From Allomyces arbusculus (lineage: Eukaryota; Blastocladiomycota; Blastocladiomycetes; Blastocladiales; Blastocladiaceae), in the NCBI GenBank assembly GCA_027604705.1, contig JADHYV010000145.1:1-23639 (forward strand): 23,639 bases of DNA, in the 5' to 3' direction. How positions within the stretch are numbered: position 1 is the first letter of the stretch; each line of letters starts with the position of its first letter. Under the pieces are notes generated by a model. That model saw only the letters and a program-made list of their open reading frames with translations. It did not search any database and was not told where the DNA came from. Made by a program: the position numbers and the translations under genes. Below, in pieces: positions 18,729-23,639 of the stretch.

Positions 18729-21700
18729 TCAATCCTGCAGTTCTTCCGGCTGTCCTGCATCCCTTGCCGGGGCATCCGGCAGTGCCGTCGCAGCAGGTTC
18801 CGACGACGTCGCCACCGCGCCCCGCATGCCGTTGCGGGACTCGGGTGACGACGACGGCGGCACAGCGGGCATTACTTGAGGGCCGTCAACAAGCGCTGCC
18901 GGTCCCATCGCTTGCCGAACTCGCATATCATGATGCGCTCGGGCAATCCCCGCCTCTCGTTGCGCGCGCGCCTGCGCTTGCTGCTCGCGAAACTCTTTGA
19001 ACTCTGAATCCTTGGACATCAGGTTAAAATACGACTGCAGTGCCGACTGGTTTTCGCTCGGGGCGATTTGGTCACCAGTCTGCCGCGCTTGGTAGGCGGC
19101 AAACGACGTCGGTAACGCGGTGGGCGGCAGGGAGAAGAGGGGTGCGACACCGGGCAGTGTAGTCGTGGGCGGCACGGGTCCAGGGCCACTGCTGCTTGGT
19201 CGCACTGGGTGAGCGCCAGATCCTGCCGCCGCGTGCATGGCCGGAGACGCGGGCGACAGGGCCTGTGCGACGCGGTTGCTGACGAGCATTCTGAAGCTCG
19301 GTGAGGGGATGACTTGCGGTCGGATATACGGCGCTGATGGGCCGTTGATCACCGCCATGGCCGCTGCGACCGACGGGCTCCACGTTGAAGGATACATGCT
19401 GGACATTTCCGAGCTCTTAGTCGCCGTCGTTCTGGATGGGACCGTGGGCGGCGTCGACGTGGAGGAGGCCACGGTCAGCGTCGTCATAAACGAGGCCGAG
19501 GACAAGGCCGCGGCTGGCGCTGAAGACGGAGCCGAAGGCGACGTGGAGCGTGTCGGATTCGCGGGGCGAGAGGAAGGGACCACGGAACGAGCGGCCGGAG
19601 CCGCAGTACGAACGACCGGGACCGCGCCGTCAGATGGTGTGGCTGGACCAGGGCTGCAAGCCCCCTTCTGCACCATGGGGTTGGGTGGAGGAGGCACGAC
19701 GGGTTGCGGCGGTGCCGGAACCGTGGCAGCCGACGACGGCGTCTCGGGCAACGGAACGACGGGAACCGACTTCTTGAGCTGCCGCTTGGCTGGCGTCGGC
19801 TGCGCGACAACAGGAAGCGGAATTGTTGGTAGAGGTGGGGGTGGAGGCACAACAGTTGCCACGGTCTCGCCCAAGTTACCTGTGCGCGGCGTCCCGTCCG
19901 GGTTCATGCGCGCCGCAATCGCCGACCAATCAGCAGGAACGTCAACTTGACGCGACGTCGTAAAGTCTGGAATACCGAGAGCTTCGCACTGGAGCATGAA
20001 TATGGCATTCAAGCGGCTGCGCTGCATGCGAATCTGCGCATCGACGGCCGTGTACTCGGCCTTGAGACGTGGGTCAAGCTTGTTCCATTGCTGCGTCAGC
20101 AGCTCGCCGAGTTGCGTGCGGCTCGCGTTCGGCTGCTTGGCCTTGACGCCCGCCCAATGCAGCGCCTTGTAGAGCGAGGCCGTGCCATGGTGCCGCGTAC
20201 GCGGCGGTGCCGGCATCACGTCCAAGGGCAGGCTGGGATAGGTGCCATTCGGGTCAGCCATCATGTACCGCTCCTGCTCGTCAGCTGGCAAGTGCGAGAC
20301 CAAGTGCTGGAAAAAATCGAGCGGCGTCGGGGACAGGTGCTCGCACTGCGCAACCGTGCACGGAATGCGCGGCCGGCCGGATTTTTGCCACTCATCGGCA
20401 ATGAGCGGCTTCAATGTCCACGTCACGGAAGGGGGCACGTCAACTTCCTTTTTCCGACGCTTGGACTCCGGAACACCAAAGGACCATTGCCTCTTGAGGA
20501 TCAATTGCGCCGCATCACGAGCAGACTCGTCGCCAATGGCATCGACGTCCATCGGCGTACCCATATCTTCGGTGACCGGTTCTGCTGCGGTTGGCGGCGG
20601 GTTGGAGGGCGGCGGATTTGCGGGCGGCGCATCGGTGTGCAACGCATCAGCAGGCGACGCGTCCGTCTGCGGCTCCGTCGTCGCCTCCTCTCTCTCGTCC
20701 ACCGCCGTGCGTAACGCGCCGTCAGGCGTCATCATCTTGTCGACCGACGACCAATCAGTCGGCACCTCGATCTGGCGTGGTGTCGTGAAATGCGGAACAC
20801 CGAGCGCTTCGCACTGGAGCGAAAACAAAGCGGTCACGCGCTTGAACCGCTTGCGAATGTCGTCGCAAATGGCGGCGTACCGCGTCTTGATGCCCTCGTC
20901 CAGCTCCGCCCACTGCTGTGCGAGCCGCGATCGAATCTCGATATTGGGCATATTCGGGTACTTGGCCGCGAGTCCCGGCCAGTGGCGCGTCATGTACCGC
21001 ACAAACGTGTTGCGCAGGACAGGGCGCGGCGGCGCCGGCATTAGGTCGGTCGGTAAGCCGCGATAAACTCCTTGGTCGTCGGGCGTCAAGTATTGCTGCT
21101 GCCGATCGGCCGGCAAGTGCGATACCAAGTGCTGGTGAAACTCCAGAGGCGTCGGCGCAACGTGCGTACACGACGCGACGGTGCATTGGATCCCTGGCCG
21201 GCCCGCGGCGTGCCATTCGTCGGCAGGAAGCGGCTTGAGGGCCCACAGTTCGGGCGGAATCGCGTCGACCGAAAGTTTGCCACGTTTGGGCGTGACCGTG
21301 ACCGTGCCCGACGAGTTGCGCGACTTCTTTCGCCCTGTCGGCATGCGTGGTGACTCGCCGTCAACCGAGTCTGGGCCGGTTAGAGCGGCCATATCCGTTG
21401 CGCCAGATAAGTCGCCACGTGCCTCATCGAGATCAGTTGCAGCGTACGTCTCGGTCGGGCGATGTTCAGGGAGCGTTTCGGCCGGATAAATTGGAGCTTG
21501 CGTCTCGGCTGGGCCGGCGTCAGATTGCGTCTCGACCGGAACGGGTGCAGCGTGGGCCGACACCGGCCCAAAAGCAGCGTGCGGCTCGACCGGGCCAGAA
21601 GCAACGTGCGTTCCAACCGGGCAGGGGGCCACGTCCATCTCGACCGGGTCAGAACCGAGCGAAACGGGCAGTGCGACCAGCGCCGATGCCGACGCTGATG

Positions 21701-23639
21701 CTGCCGGTTCGTCCACTTGCTCGCGGATCCGAGGGGTCCCGTCCGGGTTCAGCAGCTCCGTGACCGTAGACCAGTCAACGTGGACCTCAGCCGTGCGTGT
21801 CGTGGCATAATCCGGGACGCCGAGCGCTCTGCACTGGAGCACGAAGTCGCTTGCCAGCCGCTTGACCTCGTTGCGGATGTGGTCGACTGTGGCCGTAAAC
21901 ACCTCCTTGATGTGCGTCGGGAGCTCGGCCCACTGCGTCGCGATCCCCGACTGCAGCTGGTAGTGTTCGAGACCCAGGTGAAGGCGGTTGGCCTTGTACG
22001 GCACCCAATACATGACCTTGTACTCCAAGAACGGGCTGCGGTTCCAGTCGGGCGGCTGCGCGGGCATCAGGTCCATGGGCAGCCCTGGGTAAGCGCCTTG
22101 CGCGTCCGGCACGACGTAGTGGCCGCGCTGCTCGACGGGCAGATGCGAAATGAGGTGTTGGTGGAAGTCCGACGGCGTGGCAGAGACATGCTCGCACGAC
22201 GCGACCGTGCAGGGAATGGGCGGGGCGGGGTCTTGCGCAGCCCACTCGTCGGCCGGCACCGGCTTGAGCGCCCACACCTTGGCCGAAATGGCGCGCTCGA
22301 CGCGCTTACTGCGCTTCTTCTTACGGCCGTTCGGTTGGCGGCCCGGGTCGTGAATATCCACGTCGAGGTCGAGCGACATGGTGCTGGCCGCCAGATCCGG
22401 CTCGACTGGGGTCACAGATCGCGAAATGTCCAATGCGTGGAACGTAGCCTCGCTGATACCGCCGATATACCTTGTCCCGGGTCCCACTGGAATCGCCGGC
22501 GAGGACGTGGTTGCAGGTTCGGAGACAATAAGGGGCGGCGGCTGCGCCGGTGCCGCATTCGGTGCGTGTGGCACCGCGGCGGCCAATGACGCTGCACTCG
22601 CAGAGGATGGTGCCGTGCCTGTTGCGGATGGCAGCGCGTCCGTCGCAGACGATGGCGCAGTCGTGGCGGGAAGCCCCGTGCTCAGGATGGTGGTCTCACT
22701 ACTCGTAGATAATGACGCTGCGGTTGGAGCGGGTGGCACCGTCCGCGGCGCAACGGAAACTGCACTCGTCGCGGGTGGGGCTGCATATGGAATGAAGGCC
22801 GCCGCGCTCGGAATGGATGACACCACTCTTGCAGCGGATACAATCACCCTCGTCGCGGATGGGACCACATGGGAAGCAGATGCGGCCGCGTTCGGCGAAG
22901 ATGCGGCCATGCTCGCCACGGTTGGTGCCGCGCTCGTCGCGGACGGCTCCGTGCTCGCAACAGATGGCTTCGCATTAGCCGCGGATGGCGTTGCGCGTGC
23001 CGCCGCCGCGATTAGCTCAGCCTGTTTCTTGCACTCTGGGTCCTCGACAAACTTGACGTTGCCGAGGAACACGTTGCCAATCTGCGCGGCCGCGTGCACA
23101 CCGCTCAGGTACGCGCCGTGGACCGTCGCCGGGTACTCGCGGCACGTGTGCTCGCCACCAAAGAAGAGTGTGTTCCCGACGGGCGCCGCCAGTCGGTCAT
23201 AGTCATCACCCGACGCCGTGCGCGCGACATACGAGTAGCTGCCGCGGCTAAACTCGTCGTAGGACCACCGCGTCACAATCGTCTCGAGCGGGGCCGGAAT
23301 CGGCGCGCCGTGCACGCGCTCCAAAATCTTGATCGCGTCCTGCACAATCACCTGGTCGGGCTCGGCCTCGAGCCGGACCGCCGCGTCGCCCGCAATCATG
23401 CCCACAAGGACCGGCAGCTTCACGACGGGCGACATGTTCCAAAACAGGTACGACTGGCCGCGCGTCGGCACGTACGACTGCGTTGCCGGGTCCATGGGGT
23501 TGAGGAACCCAAACGAGTCGGCGGCCAAGTCCCAGAACGGCTCTTGAAACACGAGCACGACCTTGTTGAGCACGCCGAATCCGAGCCGCGCAATCGCCTC
23601 GGTCTTGGCTTTCGGTAACTCGGGCTCAAACTTGATCGC
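18729..23639 (-). CDS. LSD1/KDM1-type FAD-dependent histone demethylase with three zinc-finger/HMG-like modules (5' end outside window)
   Basis: One open frame of 1636 codons, continuing past 23639. Window residues 1-190 are the C-terminal half of the amine oxidase domain. They include LGFGVLNKVVLVF (Lys of LNK, human K661), ETIVTRW (human W751), RGSYSYVA (human Y761) and FFGGEHTCREYPATVHGAYLSG, which closes the FAD site. Human W756 is Phe here. LSD1 removes methyl groups from mono- and dimethylated histone H3 lysines in the nucleus. Residues 218-364 are an Ala/Ser/Pro/Thr array. Residues 454-639, 797-979 and 1072-1254 are three homologous modules. Each begins after a basic patch (GRKKKRSKR, GRKKSR, SKRRKK) and contains WALKP-like, C-x4-C-x12-H-x3-H, an HMG-box-like helical stretch and a closing DW...PDG. 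The tail to residue 1636 is disordered. The GTG at 23573 is an internal Val, not a start. The SWIRM domain should lie upstream. S. pombe Lsd1/Lsd2 carry an HMG box after the oxidase domain, which supports the fusion. Confidence 0.88.
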   Translation of the reverse strand, partial: AIKFEPELPKAKTEAIARLGFGVLNKVVLVFQEPFWDLAADSFGFLNPMDPATQSYVPTRGQSYLFWNMSPVVKLPVLVGMIAGDAAVRLEAEPDQVIVQDAIKILERVHGAPIPAPLETIVTRWSYDEFSRGSYSYVARTASGDDYDRLAAPVGNTLFFGGEHTCREYPATVHGAYLSGVHAAAQIGNVFLGNVKFVEDPECKKQAELIAAAARATPSAANAKPSVASTEPSATSAAPTVASMAASSPNAAASASHVVPSATRVIVSAARVVSSIPSAAAFIPYAAPPATSAVSVAPRTVPPAPTAASLSTSSETTILSTGLPATTAPSSATDALPSATGTAPSSASAASLAAAVPHAPNAAPAQPPPLIVSEPATTSSPAIPVGPGTRYIGGISEATFHALDISRSVTPVEPDLAASTMSLDLDVDIHDPGRQPNGRKKKRSKRVERAISAKVWALKPVPADEWAAQDPAPPIPCTVASCEHVSATPSDFHQHLISHLPVEQRGHYVVPDAQGAYPGLPMDLMPAQPPDWNRSPFLEYKVMYWVPYKANRLHLGLEHYQLQSGIATQWAELPTHIKEVFTATVDHIRNEVKRLASDFVLQCRALGVPDYATTRTAEVHVDWSTVTELLNPDGTPRIREQVDEPAASASASALVALPVSLGSDPVEMDVAPCPVGTHVASGPVEPHAAFGPVSAHAAPVPVETQSDAGPAETQAPIYPAETLPEHRPTETYAATDLDEARGDLSGATDMAALTGPDSVDGESPRMPTGRKKSRNSSGTVTVTPKRGKLSVDAIPPELWALKPLPADEWHAAGRPGIQCTVASCTHVAPTPLEFHQHLVSHLPADRQQQYLTPDDQGVYRGLPTDLMPAPPRPVLRNTFVRYMTRHWPGLAAKYPNMPNIEIRSRLAQQWAELDEGIKTRYAAICDDIRKRFKRVTALFSLQCEALGVPHFTTPRQIEVPTDWSSVDKMMTPDGALRTAVDEREEATTEPQTDASPADALHTDAPPANPPPSNPPPTAAEPVTEDMGTPMDVDAIGDESARDAAQLILKRQWSFGVPESKRRKKEVDVPPSVTWTLKPLIADEWQKSGRPRIPCTVAQCEHLSPTPLDFFQHLVSHLPADEQERYMMADPNGTYPSLPLDVMPAPPRTRHHGTASLYKALHWAGVKAKQPNASRTQLGELLTQQWNKLDPRLKAEYTAVDAQIRMQRSRLNAIFMLQCEALGIPDFTTSRQVDVPADWSAIAARMNPDGTPRTGNLGETVATVVPPPPPLPTIPLPVVAQPTPAKRQLKKSVPVVPLPETPSSAATVPAPPQPVVPPPPNPMVQKGACSPGPATPSDGAVPVVRTAAPAARSVVPSSRPANPTRSTSPSAPSSAPAAALSSASFMTTLTVASSTSTPPTVPSRTTATKSSEMSSMYPSTWSPSVAAAMAVINGPSAPYIRPQVIPSPSFRMLVSNRVAQALSPASPAMHAAAGSGAHPVRPSSSGPGPVPPTTTLPGVAPLFSLPPTALPTSFAAYQARQTGDQIAPSENQSALQSYFNLMSKDSEFKEFREQQAQARAQREAGIARAHHDMRVRQAMGPAALVDGPQVMPAVPPSSSPESRNGMRGAVATSSEPAATALPDAPARDAGQPEELQD
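19880..20426 (-). other. Zinc-finger/HMG-like module 3 of the LSD1 protein
   Basis: Residues 1072-1254 of the window protein. Order: TWTLKPLIADEW, CTVAQC...FQHLVSH (C-x4-C-x12-H-x3-H), DVMPAPP, HMG-like stretch SLYKALHWAGVKAKQPNA...QQWNKLDPRLKAEYTA, then LQCEALGIPDFTTSRQVDV and ADWSAIAARMNPDGTPR. Confidence 0.8.
20704..21251 (-). other. Zinc-finger/HMG-like module 2 of the LSD1 protein
   Basis: Residues 797-979. Order: LWALKPLPADEW, CTVASC...FHQHLVSH, DLMPAPP, HMG-like stretch NTFVRYMTRHWPGLAAKYPN...QQWAELDEGIKTRYAA, then LQCEALGVPHFTTPRQIEV and TDWSSVDKMMTPDGALR. This copy looks most like a standard HMG box (aromatic, W, KYP, W-x-L, Y at usual spacing). Confidence 0.8.
21408..21650 (-). repeat. 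27-nt (9-residue) coding minisatellite, about 9 units
   Basis: Lies in the linker between modules 1 and 2. The frame divides cleanly into nonapeptides: DPVEMDVAP, CPVGTHVAS, GPVEPHAAF, GPVSAHAAP, VPVETQSDA, GPAETQAPI, YPAETLPEH, RPTETYAAT, DLDEARGDL. Consensus is roughly x-P-V/A-E-T-x-A-x-x, and the last unit is barely recognisable. Diversity between units suggests old expansion with later drift. Confidence 0.75.
21724..22280 (-). other. Zinc-finger/HMG-like module 1 of the LSD1 protein
   Basis: Residues 454-639. Order: VWALKPVPADEW, CTVASC...FHQHLISH, DLMPAQPP, HMG-like stretch FLEYKVMYWVPYKANRLHLG...TQWAELPTHIKEVFTA, then LQCRALGVPDYATTRTAEV and VDWSTVTELLNPDGTPR. The HMG-like part is the most diverged of the three. 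Confidence 0.75.
22548..22988 (-). repeat. 21-nt (7-residue) degenerate coding minisatellite, 21 units
   Basis: Directly after the amine oxidase domain the protein divides into heptapeptides without a gap: PSAANAK, PSVASTE, PSATSAA, PTVASMA, then ASSPNAA ... LPATTAP, SSATDAL, PSATGTA, PSSASAA ... HAPNAAP. Consensus is about P-S-A-T-x-A-x. At DNA level, minus-strand words such as GCGACG and CCGTCCGCG recur at 21-nt steps. The array forms a flexible linker between the catalytic domain and module 1. Confidence 0.75.

Noticed and set aside
19237-23202. Long plus-strand frames opposite LSD1 (for example 19237-19950, 20242-21066, 22378-23202)
   Set aside because: Ala/Gly/Val or Arg-rich antisense shadows created by GC-rich codons and by the minisatellites.
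23571-23573. Start of the LSD1 gene at 23573
   Set aside because: The codon is GTG inside the conserved FGVLNKVVLVF. The frame is open to the window edge with family-like sequence before it.
1-23639. tRNA, rRNA, CRISPR, bacterial operon or prophage features
   Set aside because: I looked for tRNA B-box-like sequence, regularly spaced identical repeats and ribosome-binding sites and saw none that hold up. The genes are eukaryotic.

Overview
The window is nuclear DNA from a GC-rich eukaryote, most likely a fungus. Several genes only read as complete proteins once short spliceosomal introns (64-110 nt, GT...AG, mostly with a CTGAC/CTGAT branch-point-like motif) are removed. The recognisable genes are housekeeping eukaryotic genes. 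An LSD1-type demethylase carrying HMG-like boxes, together with lineage-specific F-box/LRR-like and AIG1-like GTPase genes, suggests an early-diverging zoosporic fungus such as Blastocladiomycota. That placement is inference, not proof.

Layout, left to right: (1) 1-904 (+), the 3' end of a P-loop/AIG1-like GTPase with a coiled-coil tail, cut by the window edge. (2) 1432-4632 (-), COG7 of the Golgi tethering complex. (3) 4994-7108 (-), ribosome biogenesis factor LTV1, three exons. (4) 7420-9384 (+), CMR1/WDR76-like WD40 protein, three exons, divergent from LTV1. (5) 9458-10364 (-), coatomer zeta subunit, four exons, tail to tail with CMR1. (6) 10623-12637 (-), diphthamide synthesis protein DPH2, six exons. 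(7) 13048-13422 (+), mitochondrial ribosomal protein bL28m, divergent from DPH2. (8) 13831-15636 (+), an F-box/LRR-like protein. (9) 15637-18728, about 3 kb poor in genes and visibly less GC-rich. It holds a short triplicated repeat, inverted repeats, unrecognised coding-like scraps and a decayed copy of the GTPase family seen at the left edge. (10) 18729-23639 (-), the 3' part of an LSD1/KDM1-type histone demethylase whose C-terminus is extended by three tandem zinc-finger plus HMG-like modules and two different in-frame minisatellites.

The genes do not form one pathway. They cover Golgi traffic (COG7, coatomer zeta), ribosome assembly and translation (LTV1, DPH2, bL28m), genome maintenance (CMR1) and chromatin (LSD1). 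The most unusual object is the extended LSD1. The next is the intact/decayed GTPase pair about 16 kb apart in opposite orientation. Exon coordinates were derived by hand from reading-frame continuity, splice-site motifs and remembered family sequence. No alignment or database search was run.
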